A stretch of 64,000 bases of DNA from Crotalaria pallida (GCA_037953625.1 CM075653.1:95149639-95213638), one strand, 5' to 3'. Counted from the stretch's first letter, positions 9,948-20,910 are shown. Translations and numbers: made by a program. Notes: a model not told the origin generated them from the letters alone.

Positions 9948-11478
9948 TGTAAGATCCATGAAGAATGTTTTGATAAATGCCAAAAGGTTTTGAACAAGCT
10001 TCAAGTGTGTTGATCAAGTTCAAGCTCAACAAGCAACAAAAAACATCAAGTGATGAAGAGAGAGCCAACTCATGAAGACTTAGTTTGGTAGTTTGTGTTT
10101 TAATGTTTTATCTTTAGCCTCACAAGTCTTTTAGTTTGAGTTTTGGTAGAGTTTATTAGAGGGTAGTGAATCTCTTTTGAATGCATGATTATATCATATT
10201 TTGAGTATTCACTTTGTCTAAAATCCATAGGTGGCTTAAAGGTTTTAAAGAAAAGGTTTAGTTTTTGAGAAAACAAGTTTTTAGTGATTTTTATGCTGAT
10301 TACTCGAGTAACACATATTTCACTCGAGTAAAATTTATCAAGCTTGCGGCTTACTCGATTAATCATTATTTTACTCGAGTAAAATGTTTTAAGCTTTCGG
10401 CTTACTCGAGTAACACTCATTTCACTCGAGTAACTCGATCAGATATGGTTTTTTAAATACGTTTTTCACTTCTCAAAAGCTATTCTAAGTTGCTCCAACT
10501 TTTGGGTATTCTATATAAACCTTTTCCTAATCATTTCTATCAACTAGAATCATTTTGATACACAATTTTACAAAGAATCAAAGCCACACTATTCTCTCTC
10601 ACTCTCTCAAGATCAAAGCTCTCATTTTTATATTCTTTGATCAAGAACCTTGAATCTCTCATGTTGATCTTTTCATAGCTTTTAAAAAGAGATTCATAGG
10701 ATTGTTATTTTGTTTTCATTTGAGTTGTAATCTTTGCAAAAGGCAAGCTATCTACAACATTGGAAGCCTTGATTTTGTGAATCAAGCAAGTTTCATTGGA
10801 AGCCTTGGTGAGGCATTTCATCAAGCACTTGGAAGCCTTGTTGAAGAACAAGCATTTGGAAGTCTTGTGAGTGAAGCAAGCAATTGGAAGTCTTGTTGTG
10901 AGGTATCGGCAAGCAAGAGAAGAGGTTAGATTAGATATCAATAGGGTTACAAGGCAAGGGTGTGGTATCTCTTGTAGGCTAGCAAGAAGGAAGTCTTGTG
11001 AGGAATTTACTTGTAATTTGAGAAACTCTAATTCCTCATAGTGAAGAATCTCTCTTGGTTGAAGAGGGGACTGGAGTAGCTTTCAAGTGGATGAAAGTGA
11101 ACCAGGATAAATCACTGTGTCGTATCTCTAAACTCTCTACTCTTTACAATTCTTGTTATTCATATTATTCTTGATTGAAAACCTAGAGAAAGATTGATTT
11201 TTCATAATTGATTGAATTGAATCTTTATTGTTCAAATTGATAAAGGGAAAATCATTTTCATAACTAGGGTAATCAATAAGAATATTGGTGTTGATTGTTT
11301 CCGCTTAATCTCTGATATAATATTTGTTAATTGATTGATTTTCATTGGTTTTAATCGTTTAGATTTGTTTCTTGCGAAAATCTTTCAAAGTTTCTTAAAC
11401 ACCTATTCAACCCCCCTTCTAGGTGTTTTCCTAGTGTCTCTTAGTTGTTTCACCCACCGATTGTAGTTTTTTCTAACA
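9948..11478 (+). repeat. 3' LTR of Copia element E
   Basis: Near-identical to the 5' LTR, with a 2-base deletion near 10135. It repeats the palindrome cluster (10301-10433) and TATATAAA (10512-10519). The CATGT duplication follows. Confidence 0.95.
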
Positions 11479-11503
11479 CATGTCCTATATAATAATAAGT
11501 GAC

Positions 11504-11568
11504 CTACTCTCCCTGTGAGGGAGAGTACTCCTGCTCGGCCTGATCTTGTGCAAACTCTTCCTCAGTAC
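11504..11568 (-). other. Predicted short leader exon of LTR B
   Basis: Follows CACCACAG|GT in the sense direction; an ACTCAC branch-point-like string lies about 20 bases upstream of the AG. The short frame reads TEEEFAQDQAEQEYSPSQGE. LTRs F, H and L have matching exons with a shared AEQ(D/E) core. A coding role is unproven. Confidence 0.35.
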
Positions 11569-11819
11569 CTGTGGTGATAGTAAGGAGTGAGTATTACACA
11601 TAAAATGGGGAGGCAGTTTCCAAATAAGACATAATGCAACACTAAGCCATACACATATAACAATTCATCCAAAACATCGTAATAAGCAATGCATCACACT
11701 TCATTCTCAAATATTCATTAGTTTTCTCAAGTCAATTTTATCTCATCATTTTTATCCATTAGTCTCACAATGTCCATTATTCTCATTTCATCATTCATAA
11801 ATCACATTTCTCATTCAGT

Positions 11820-12250
11820 GTATTCCAGTCACGACTTTATTGCGTTCGCACCCACAACGCGATAACGTCTTACCACGTCTGGACAACACTCCCGGTTACA
11901 ACCGATTTGCATCACTAGGAATTTTAGCGCTCCTGCCAGGCATTTGGTACACCCAAGGGTCTCTCGCTCAACCAGGACTTTTACACCCAAAAGGCTTCAC
12001 CTGTTAGGCTATGCTATCATATAATTTCCACAATTCAATTACATACAGTTATTTGGTTTCATTCACTTCTCACATTTTAAACCTTTTAGTCCGACAGTGA
12101 ATTGAGTCTTGGTGCATTGATGCCTAACAGGGAATTTGTACCTAATGGGATTTTGGCCTGGATGAGAACTTGGCCCTTAGGACTTTGGTACACCCAGCAG
12201 GGGCACCTAGTCTATCAATGCACCGATCCTCAATTCAACTGTACTTCCAT
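11820..12250 (-). repeat. Short palindrome array in LTR B
   Basis: Repeated units such as CCAGG, CCTGTTAGG and CACCCAGCAGGGGC resemble the CC(T)NNNAGG short palindromes of LTRs H and L. It lies between predicted donor and acceptor. Confidence 0.45.
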
Positions 12251-12495
12251 TATTATTTACTTTATACATTATCATCATTCATTGCCTTGGATTTTAATCA
12301 ACATAATATCTCAGTCATTTCACAAATCAAGCATTCAAATTATCAACATCAATATAATTTCCCTAAGTCATAAATTCTATTTTAATAATTATTCTATATC
12401 ATATCAACCTAAACTAACACAAAAATCTTAGTACCCATTATATGCATAATGTAAACTCAACCCCAGAGTAAGGTAATACTCACTATAACCCACTC

Positions 12496-12500
12496 CTTAC
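12496..12500 (-). other. Splice-donor-like site of LTR B
   Basis: Sense strand reads TTAAG|GTAAGGAG, matching sites in LTRs F, H, L and N. With the acceptor at 11569 the predicted intron is about 0.93 kb. Confidence 0.5.
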
Positions 12501-13159
12501 CTTAAATTAGCAAAGAGTAAATAGAACCTTAGTGAGCCCTAGCTCAAAATCTTGGAAACTTGAACTTCCTAAGTCTAGCTTGCCACCTTAATAAGGAAAT
12601 GATGAAATGATGATAGACAACCCTATTTGATAGAGCACAAGAGGAATGATCTTTGTCCTTGCCTTGGTTTGAGTTGGAAGGCATGAAACACAATCCCTAT
12701 ATAGCAAAAAGTGCAAGAATCCTAGGGTTTTAGAGCTCAATTTCTATGAGTCAAGGAAAGTTGAGATGGAGAGGAAAATAACTCATGGCATGAAGCTACT
12801 TACCCAAATCAATGGTGAAAAATTGAAAAACCAAGAAGAGTGAAGGTGGGAGTGATTCGTGAGAGCCAAGGGAGGAAGGAATGAGCTTTATCCCACTTCC
12901 ATGGTGCAAGACTTGGTGGAGCTTGGTTGATTTTGGGTTGAAGTGCCCAAGAATCAAGTGTTTATGGTGGTTTGGTGATGGAAATGTGTTGGAGATGGAG
13001 AGAAAATGGATGAAGTTGATGGAGTTGTTTGGTGATGAAAGGTGGTGAAATGAGGTGTGTTTGGTGCCTTAATTTTTTGCCTTGGTTCTGCTAGAAATCG
13101 TGTGGCTGAAATCCTTGACTTAGCCACCAAGTTCAATTTCAATGGACCAGATCTGTCCA

Positions 13160-13420
13160 GATCTGCGCCACGCGCCTGGGCGCATGCCAGGCTCGCCTGG
13201 GCGCACGATCAGCACCAGCACCAAGCTGGTGCATGGCTCATACGGTCAGCAGGAGTTTTGGCGCGCCAACACGCGATTTCTGGTGCAGCTGGTGCGATTT
13301 GCGCGCGCCTGAGCGCATGGAATGGTGAGCCTGAGCGAAAAAGCTCCTGAGTTGGTGCACCAATAAACAGTGGTGCGCCTGGGCGTGCACCGGTGCGCCT
13401 GGGCGTGCACCAGAATTTCC
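13160..13420 (-). promoter_or_regulatory. GC-rich palindrome cluster in the U3 of LTR B
   Basis: Repeated CGCCTGGGCG cores, several extended to TGCGCCTGGGCGCA-like palindromes, alternate with GGTGCACC forms. The cluster starts about 350 bp into the LTR, as in LTR N (61075-61260). Confidence 0.6.
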
Positions 13421-13774
13421 AAACTTCGATTCGCTGAAACCTTTTCGTTAACCGTCGGATCGGGCCCAAATTTTTAGACAAACTTCTTCACCCCATAAAC
13501 TTCACATCCAACGGTGGAATTTATTTTCTTAGAATCCTATAATAAATTTCTAATTTTCTCTTTTCGGTCGATTTCTAACATCTAAAACGCCGATTTAACT
13601 CCCGATCTCGCTTATTTGTCTTTGCCCAAAGCCACAATTGCCTTCTATACAACCCCTAGGACTTATAATCACCACTCACCTATCTACCAAAATTCATTAA
13701 GTCACTTTTCCAATTCTTCTAAGGTTTTTATTAATTATTTTATTTAAAAACAAAGTTTAGGCTGTTACAAGAAA

Positions 13775-14660
13775 GTGTTGGACAGCAAGCGAATCCAGCA
13801 CGAGAAGAATTCACCAGCTGAGATGAGAGTTGAGTGTAATCCTGATGTAAATAACCCAAGCCTATCTCTTCCTCTGATCGGAATTAACGTAGTTAAATGT
13901 TTTCGATTACGTTAAATCGTTTGAGAATATCAATATCCTGTTGGAAGTCCAACTTCAATCTTTTTGTGATCAAAACCTTTATCACAATTGGATGTGATAA
14001 ATCACTGTGGACACTACAAAAATAGAAAGATCAGTTATGGCTAGAGAGATTATCAACCACCGGGATAGGACAAATCTTTGTCTCCCCAACGGAAATGTCT
14101 CTAGAATTTGACTATCTAACTAAGTCTGATAGTGATAATTACCCTATCTTTAAGTTCATCTAACTTAAAGACCTGTCGTATGGTCTTTCTTGCGAAAGAT
14201 TATATCTGAAAGGGATGATTTTGTTATTAATGGTTTGAATATTAGGACTGATCACCCTAACGTCTTAAACTATTAAGGAATAAAATCATACAAATGTTTC
14301 TTTGATCGTGCTCGAGAGATCAGAGTGCGCAACCCAAAAAGTTTTTCCAAAAGGTTTATTGAAAAGCGTATTATTTGAAGAAAGTTTATGTGAAATATAT
14401 TGCTCAAAGGAATACTTCTTTTAAAAGAATTTCTTCACATAAGAGTTTTATGCAAAGAATTTTGGTTTAAGGTGAAAGGTTTTATTAGAGATGTTTCGAA
14501 ATAAAAGAACTATATCAAAACTCTTTTAAGTGGGGGAGGACCCTAAAGAACAAATTTTTGGGAGCAAGATGAAGTTTTCTAGTATAAAAATACTTTGGAA
14601 AAGTGGAAAATTTCAAAAGATGAATTTCGAGGACGAAATTCCTTTTAAGTGGGGGAGTAG
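13775..14660 (+). mobile_element. Degraded interior of Gypsy element C, right part
   Basis: No usable reading frame. It ends in the polypurine tract and LTR C. A second, nearly identical purine tract lies at 14528-14538, about 120 bp upstream. Confidence 0.6.
14647..14657 (+). other. Polypurine tract of element C
   Basis: AAGTGGGGGAG precedes TGTAACACCC and follows the GACGAAATTCC string typical of this Gypsy group. Confidence 0.9.
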
Positions 14661-14921
14661 TGTAACACCCCTAATTTTCGTCTCCCAAATAACCAAGAAA
14701 TTAATTATAACAATTATTTTATAATTGATTTTGAAGGTTTTAGTTTTTGTACATTATGTGTTTTTATTATATAAAAATATGAGATATATTTTTATATGGT
14801 TATTTTGTACAAAAATGTGAATATTGTAATTTAGTCCTTGGGTTGGGACCTAATTGCAATATTAAAAAGGTTTTTGAAGAAAGAGTAATTAAATTATTAA
14901 TTTTTGAATTTTACCAGTATG

Positions 14922-14952
14922 TAACCGGTTAGAGGGGCTTTGTAACCGGTTA
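14922..14952 (+). promoter_or_regulatory. Promoter-proximal palindrome pair TAACCGGTTA
   Basis: TAACCGGTTA at 14922-14931 and 14943-14952 lie about 130 bp upstream of the TATA box. LTRs A and O have ACTCGAGT pairs at this homologous place. Confidence 0.6.
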
Positions 14953-15083
14953 CACGATGAACTCAGAAAACTGGGTTAGTGCGTTTGATGAGTAATCACG
15001 CGTTTTAACCCAGAATTCGCCATGAATCCCACTCGATTCATGGTGGGAGACGCGTGTCGCCATGCATGAGAGGCCAATTTCTC

Positions 15084-15090
15084 TATAAAA
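15084..15090 (+). promoter_or_regulatory. TATA box of LTR C
   Basis: TATAAAA, about 420 bp into the LTR. Confidence 0.75.
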
Positions 15091-15367
15091 GGCTGGATTT
15101 CTGTAGAATTGGGGTTGATTTCTGAGATTTGTGTTGAAGAAGGGCGATTAGGGTTTCGAATTCGTTCTGAGCAATTCGTCTTCGTCCTTGAGAGTTAGAG
15201 AGTGAAACACACCTTTCTGAAAAGCTTGAATCAAGGGCTTTTCAGTGATATACACCTTGTAAGTTGAGTGTTCGTGTGGGTGGAGGAATCAAGCCTGGAA
15301 GCTAAGAGTGGGAAACTGAGTCCTGTCTTCTTCCTGTTCTGGAAGCTGAATTTCAGCTTTGATTCCG

Positions 15368-15603
15368 GTAAGTACAGTCCACCATTGAACCTCAATTCTC
15401 TTTGATTCTCTAGTGCATGTTACCTATATTGAGTCCTAATTGTTTTCCCCAATTTCTTTGGCCAATTGCTATGTCAAATCTTCTGGTCTTTGGACCCTGT
15501 TGATAGAAATCGTGACTGAGAGAAGAACTGTGGATTTCATGGAAATCTGTGTTGGAGCCTTTCTTTCTACAATGTTTTGGATCAAGCACAACTTAGAGGT
15601 AAG
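15368..15603 (+). other. Two splice-donor-like sites of LTR C
   Basis: GTAAGTA at 15368 is a near-perfect plant donor. AG|GTAAGGGG follows at 15599. The spacing of 231 bp is kept in A, K and O. Confidence 0.5.
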
Positions 15604-16009
15604 GGGGAAGCTTACTATTTGCTAGAATGAGAATAAATTGTGGTAGAATATAGGATGAGTCACCAAGAGACTCAAAGGGCATAAGTTGAAATGGTTAAAT
15701 GGCTTGGAGGCCAATTTGAGCTCAATTGTTGTTTTGAGCAATGTTATCTGGATGCATGCAAGCTATGTTGATGTTGATTTCATGACTTAATTGAATATTA
15801 TGTGAATTGATGCATTAAGTTGTGAAATATGTGCAATTATGTGCAATTGGTGTATCCAAATTGAATGCATGCAAGATAGATATGTTTCTGTGTTTAAACA
15901 CACTTATTTAAGGTATATGTACTCTGTTAAAGGTTGAAATTTGGTTAGATTTGAGTAGTGAAGAGAATGGTTTGTTAAAACTCATGTTTTAGTGTCAGAC
16001 TGCATAATC

Positions 16010-16415
16010 TAACCGGTTACTCGATATTCGTAACCGGTTAGACACTGTTAAAATGCAAAAGAAAATAAGTTTACAAAATTAGCATTGTGGTCTTATAAAT
16101 CCTACTCAAATCTAGGCCTTAATTTCATGGAAAACAATCTGAAAATAAGTTGATTTCACTGTTATAGTTCAGATTGCAGTTAAAGAGTTAAAACCTTAAG
16201 GTAATGAGATAGTTTCAAGAGGAAATTATGCTCATTGGACAATGAAAGGTGATTTAGACTTTTGAATGATATAAACAGTGGGTTTGAGGTATAAACATTG
16301 TTAAACTGGTTTATGGATTGGGTAGGGAATTTAAGAAAAAGGGTTTTCTGAATTACAATGGTAAACAGTTCAGGTCTGTAATTCTAACCGGTTAGCCTGG
16401 AACTGTAACCGGTTA
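16010..16415 (+). repeat. Leader copies of TAACCGGTTA in LTR C
   Basis: Two pairs of the exact 10-mer: 16010-16019 with 16031-16040, and 16385-16394 with 16406-16415. Each pair is spaced 21 bp start to start, like the promoter pair. LTR K keeps both pairs. Confidence 0.8.
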
Positions 16416-17092
16416 GTACCTGAATCTGAAAAATAAAAAGTTAAGTTTTTGAATACCATTGACTTTGTTTTACTCAATCTAAGTTTAAAGGCATGTTTTG
16501 GGATAATTCATAGGAAAATTTTGTGTCAAAGACTATACCTCAAAGAAATCATTCAAAAGATAAATTGGAATATTTCTAAATCACAGTAATTAATGGAAAG
16601 ACCAACCTTAGTAATTATGTATGCAAGGCATTCATAGAGAAAGGTAATGAAATAGGTTGGCAAGGATAGTTTGTGATGTTCGGGTACTTGACCCCGTACT
16701 CTAGGAGTACTAAACTAATGCAACCAACTTGATGACACATTCTGGGAATGTGGTCATTGTCTGGGACATGGTTTCTTGAACACGTTCTGGGAACGTGTGT
16801 AGGTTTCTATGTTTTGATGATATCAAACGTATTTCAAGCAACAACATTTCAACAAGGAAGCTACACTCATGAAGATTAGAATTAGGATTTATTTTAATTC
16901 TTAATCAATGTAATATTTTATTTTATGCAATGCATATCATGAGAGTGGGTAGCTTTAGGTGATCTTAATTAAGCTTATAATATTTTTTGATTAAGAGTGA
17001 AGAAAACTTAATCTTGATTAAAATAGCTCAAATTAAAGTAATTGTCAAAGTACATTTGAAAAGCTTTGTTTTTAATCAAAGTTTGTACTGGT

Positions 17093-17225
17093 TACTCGAG
17101 TAGCAAGTTTGGATTACTCGAGTAGTACATTTTTATACTGGTTACTCGAGTAGTAATTTTAGATTACTCGAGTATTACACTTTTACACTAGTTAATCGAG
17201 TAATGTGTTAACCATTACTCGAGTA
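17093..17225 (+). promoter_or_regulatory. ACTCGAGTA cluster before the TATA box of LTR D
   Basis: Five exact ACTCGAGTA palindromes and one decayed form (TTAATCGAGTAA) end about 20 bp before TATAAAAA. Confidence 0.6.
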
Positions 17226-18005
17226 ACACGTACTGTTTCAGAAAAATATAAAAAGACCTCATTTGTACTTGGACAAGGTTACACACTCTTTCATAATTTT
17301 TCTATTGAGCAATATTCTTTCATTTTTCAAGAGCTATTACTAAACTTTCTTTGAGAAATCAAGATTCAATAATTCTCTCTATTCTTCACTCAAGATCAAT
17401 TCAATATTCTAAGTTTGATATAGATCAAAATTTTCTAGTTCTTAATTGTGTGTTGAAGCTATTTGCAACAAGAGGTTGCACATTCAAGATTCAACAAGAG
17501 GTGAAGAATTTCACAAGCAAAGTCTTTGAAGGATGTCAAAGCAAATTGGAAAGGATTTGGTTGGAAGCATCTTCAACAAATCAAAAGAAGACGGACAAGG
17601 AATTCAATTGGGTTATAACATCAAAGAGTTTGGTACACTCTTTGAGAGGGGTTAAGATAGGATAGCTTTGTGAGAAGTTGCATCTTAACATTGTAATTCT
17701 AACAATTGAATTGTCTAGTAGAAACTCTTTATCTTTTAGATAAAGGGGACTGGAGTAGCTCTCAGTGGTAGAGAGTGAACCAGGATAAATCATCGTCTTC
17801 ATTGTTTTCTTTTCAAGTTTGCATTAATTCAAGAATAATTGAATTTAGGTTAGAATTGGGGTTTTTCATATCTTTGATTAATTGACCTAAATTGATTGGT
17901 AAATTTACTTGTAAATTGTTCTAGTATTCATTCATAATTTGTTGAATCATCAAGGCATTGCGATTCTAAGAGAATTCTCATCAAAACTAAATCTGCATCA
18001 GATTT

Positions 18006-18150
18006 CTACTCAGATTACTCGATTAATCTGTTCATTAATCGATTAATTTCAAAGTAGCTTGCGGCATTACTCGAGTAACATTTGTGTTAATCGAGTAGTT
18101 CAAAAGTGACTTGCGTAAATTACTCGATTAAGCTTAGCATTAATCGATTA
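18006..18150 (+). repeat. Mixed palindromes near the 3' end of LTR D
   Basis: ACTCGATTAA, TAATCGATTA and ACTCGAGTAA forms alternate, so two palindrome types coexist and intermediate half-and-half forms are present. Confidence 0.7.
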
Positions 18151-19069
18151 GTCAGTGTTATTTTTGAAGAAAAATTTGTTTTCTCAAAACCATTCTCTAC
18201 GGTGATCGAAATATTTGTACTAAGGCTTTAATACTCTATTCACCCCCCCTCTAGACTATTTTGAGCCGCTTGTTGGTTTCCAACAACGTGGTGCACACTC
18301 TGGGAGTGGTGCTTGATTTTATTCCAAGTATGGTTTGCGATACGTTCTGGGAACGTATGTGAGTGTTCTGGGAACACGTTGGTATAATAATATAATTAAA
18401 GATAAAACCAACCTTGATGATTGTGCATTCATATAGAATGGAAGTTTGGTTGGTAGGAACGATTATCATATTCTGGGAATATGAGGAGGGTACTCCGGGA
18501 GTACCAAATTATAACCTACTTGATGACACATTATAGATATGTGGCCAGTGTCTGGGACCTGGTTTTATACGTTCTGGGAACGTATGTTAGTGTTCTGGGA
18601 ACACATTGATATGCAACCTACTTGATGACACATTATAGATATGTGGCCAGTGTCCGGGACCTGGTTGTTATGCGTTCTGGGAACGTATGCGTTCTGGGAA
18701 CGTGGTGCACACTCTGGGAGTGGTGCTTATTATTCCAAGTATGGTTTGCTACACGTTCTGGGAACGTGGTTCACACTCTGCGAGTGATGCGTATTATCCA
18801 AGTATGGTTCGACATTACGTTCTGGGAACGAATGTCGGTGTTCCGGGAACACAAGGGTGTATTGGATGGACGTCCAAGATGGACTTTTAGAGGCCTCAGT
18901 TGTGGAAGGAAATCATGCATCATGCCACCTGCATTGAAAGAATTGTTATGATTAACTGGGTGTGCTCATATGATTATGCATCATGATTTGCTACATGTTA
19001 ACTTGTGGATGTTAGTTTTATTCTCATTTGATTATGCGAATATGTGTAGCTAACCCCCATGCCCTTATT

Positions 19070-19071
19070 AG
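19070..19071 (+). other. Splice-acceptor-like site of LTR C
   Basis: GCTAAC, a good plant branch point, then CCCTTATTAG|GTG. Together with the donor at 15599 it would enclose the palindromes and the hairpin array. Confidence 0.35.
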
Positions 19072-19559
19072 GTGTTGATCGTGCATCTATCTTGCACAAG
19101 AATCAGTAAAGGGAGATGTCCCTTAGGTGCATGCAGAGTATAGAAAGTGTGGATTGGGAACCCGTTGTGCAGATATCGAGGATCCGACCAGAAGGATGTT
19201 TGGACAAAGGACCAGTGACCAGCTCTATGACATTTTTATTTTTAATAGAACTTATATGATACATATTTTGGAAAAAAGTATCATAAGAGGAATTCAGTTT
19301 CATAATTATACTTATTTGGTATTAATGGACTTGTTACACTTGATATATTTTGGGGGTACAATATGATGATTTTACTATGTTTCCGCAAACTCTGATTTTG
19401 TTAGTCAACCTCATTACTAATCAAGTGTTTGTGAAAAAAGAATTTTCAAGGGAAGGGAAAATTATTATTTTCAGACCTTTTTCCAACGATAACAAGTCCA
19501 AGTTTTCATAAACTTCTTACTTTTCTTATAAAGTAAGATGATATACAAGGAGTGTTACA

Positions 19560-20256
19560 CTGCCACATATTCTTCCGGCTGTGCAAGGCCCTTTTCCCAA
19601 CAACTAGCCCATTCTACTAGCTGGGCAAAGTTATCAACAGGTACATTTCCAAGAATGGTTTTGATATCATCTCGGAGTCCTGCAAGAAACCTGAGACATT
19701 TGGTTCTCTCATCCACACCTTGGTAGTTGCTAGCATATCTGATGAGGTCTTCAAATTTCCAAACATATTCCTCCACACTCAAATTGTCCTGTTTCAAACA
19801 CAGGAAAGCCAGTTCCTTCTCCTTCCAAACATCCCCTATCAGAAACTGTCCCTAAAACTTTTCCTTGAAAAGCTGCCACGTCACTCCTTGATTATTGGCC
19901 TCCGTCTGCCTTCGAACCTGTTTCCACCACTGTTCTGCTTCCCCCCTTAGGGTATATTGTGCCAGCAGAACTTTGTGCTGCTCCGGTGGTGCCACCTCAC
20001 TGAGAATCCCTTCTATCTTCTGAAGCCACTTTCGGGTCCCATCCAAATCATAGCCACCCTCGAAGTTAGGGGGACCATGCCACTTGAACTCTGCCAACCA
20101 ATTGGTTTCAGTTGGAGAGATGTTCTGAGTTGCCTGAGATGACTGCTTGAGTGCTGCTACAGCGGTAGTCACCAACTCAGCTTGTCGTCGGTTAATTTGA
20201 GCTAAGCTCCCTACGATTGCAGCGATCCTATTATCGTCACTGCGCCTATCCGCCAT
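19560..20256 (-). pseudogene. gag: Gypsy Gag, 5' part, truncated by LTR C
   Basis: Starts MADRRSDDN at 20256 and carries the retrotransposon Gag capsid domain: WLAEFKWHGPPNFEGG at about residue 53, then WLQKIEGIL, EAEQWWK and EEYVWKFEDLIRYAS. A TAG (CAG in the sister copy sense) ends the first frame after LFKEKF; the same frame continues afterwards to the LTR C junction. Its sister gag at 24823-26010 has different lesions, so the two copies decayed independently. It belongs to the element whose 5' LTR is F. Confidence 0.9.
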
Positions 20257-20414
20257 AATTCTAATCCTGGAGGGAAGGTAAAGTATTAGACATACTAATA
20301 ATTAATAAAAACTATATCTTATGACTATGACTTAAACATTCAACCATACACTTCAATCACTCGCTTGGTGAATAATCATTGGAGTTGGCATAACTCCAAG
20401 GCCGAGGAGAAACT

Positions 20415-20426
20415 GCTCTGATACCA
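20415..20426 (-). other. Primer binding site next to LTR F
   Basis: Sense strand TGGTATCAGAGC, four bases from the LTR end; initiator tRNA-Met type. Confidence 0.95.
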
Positions 20427-20827
20427 TAAATGTAACACCTAGGATATATTTCCCTTAAATACCCCATAATTAAAATACGTACTTAAAAATTCCTTTTTAA
20501 TTTAATAAAATCACCCGTCAAACGGACGAAGTTTTGTTTGTTTTTCGGACTAATCCAAAATTTGACCTGTGAAAACATTATCAATTATGTACAACCAGTA
20601 GTCAGCAGGGCTTCATTCCCGATATATGAATCATGACAAGGCCCAATGGGCTTCACATATTTAAGTGCATTAAGTATTTCAGAGTAGCAGCAGAATGAAA
20701 AAGCTTGAATAACATAAATCCAAGTTTTAAAGCTTAGCAAAATAAAGTCATCCTAAGCCTCATTCAAAAAGGTATACACAACACATACACATCAAAACAT
20801 AAGAGGCTTAGGTCCCTAGAAGATGTA

Positions 20828-20910
20828 CTAATCCCATATAAACCCTACTCTCCCTGTGAGGGAGAGTAAATCCTGCTCGGCCAATCCTGGTGTATACTCC
20901 AGCTCAGTAC
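20828..20910 (-). other. Predicted short leader exon of LTR F
   Basis: Follows CATTTTTCAG|GT with an ACTCAC branch-like string about 20 bases before. The frame TELEYTPGLAEQDLLSL continues to TAG at 20828. The core AEQ(D/E) is shared with LTRs B, H and L. Confidence 0.4.

Larger units (their letters stand above)
5843..11478 (+). mobile_element. Complete gag-only Copia element E (SIRE-like)
   Basis: The 5.64-kb element has LTRs of 1533 and 1531 bp and target duplication CATGT on both sides (5838-5842, 11479-11483). The primer site matches initiator tRNA-Met, and a polypurine tract precedes the 3' LTR. I count about ten differences between the LTRs, roughly 0.6 percent, so the insertion is young. 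The 2.57-kb interior encodes only Gag; protease, integrase, reverse transcriptase and RNase H are absent. The element must have used proteins from an autonomous relative. The two-zinc-knuckle Gag and the AAAGGGGGAG tracts are typical of the SIRE/Maximus group. Confidence 0.95.
5368..13769 (-). mobile_element. Solo LTR B (Gypsy), split by Copia element E
   Basis: It starts TGTAACACC and ends GGCTGTTACA, and is flanked on both sides by AGAAA (5363-5367 and 13770-13774). No primer site or polypurine tract adjoins it, so it is a solo LTR left by LTR-LTR recombination. Without the insertion (5843-11483) it is about 2.76 kb. Minus-strand orientation is inferred from family members F and H. In sense order (right to left): GC-rich palindromes 13160-13420, donor 12496-12500, hairpin/short palindrome array 11820-12250, acceptor and short exon 11504-11570. 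It is the same family as LTR N: 13430-13620 matches 61260-61450. Confidence 0.9.
16798..18285 (+). mobile_element. Solo Copia LTR D
   Basis: 1488 bp, TGTAGG...CAACA, flanked by ACGTG on both sides (16793-16797, 18286-18290). It shares GGGGACTGGAGTAGC and the GAACCAGGATAAATC segment with LTR E, so it is of the same SIRE-like group. It has an ACTCGAGTA cluster before TATAAAAA (17247-17254), and mixed ACTCGAGT/TAATCGATTA motifs near its 3' end (18006-18150). It landed in the right arm of a hairpin of LTR C. The frames within it are not convincing genes. Confidence 0.95.
16680..18860 (+). repeat. Array of co-varying hairpins in LTR C (interrupted by LTR D)
   Basis: Quasi-palindromes share a TC-(T/C)GG-GA centre but have different matched arms: CACATTC/GAATGTG (16736-16752), CACGTTC/GAACGTG (16781-16797), ATACGTTC/GAACGTAT (near 18350), CATATTC/GAATATG (near 18470) and GGGTACTC/GAGTACC (near 18490). 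Short linkers with GATGACACATT recur. Positions 16798-18290 are the nested LTR D plus its duplication. Confidence 0.8.
14661..19559 (+). mobile_element. LTR C: 3' LTR of Gypsy element C, split by solo LTR D
   Basis: It starts TGTAACACCC after the polypurine tract and ends AGTGTTACA. Without LTR D and its duplication it is about 3.4 kb. Its right edge abuts a minus-strand gag, so element C was inserted into that gag; the expected target repeat CTGCC (19560-19564) has its partner outside the window. Parts: palindrome pair 14922-14952, TATA 15084, donors 15368 and 15599, leader palindromes 16010-16415, hairpin array 16680-18860, acceptor-like site at 19070. Unlike A and K it has lost the conserved reading frame: only about 0.7 kb follows the array. 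19080-19559 shows nothing else. Confidence 0.9.
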
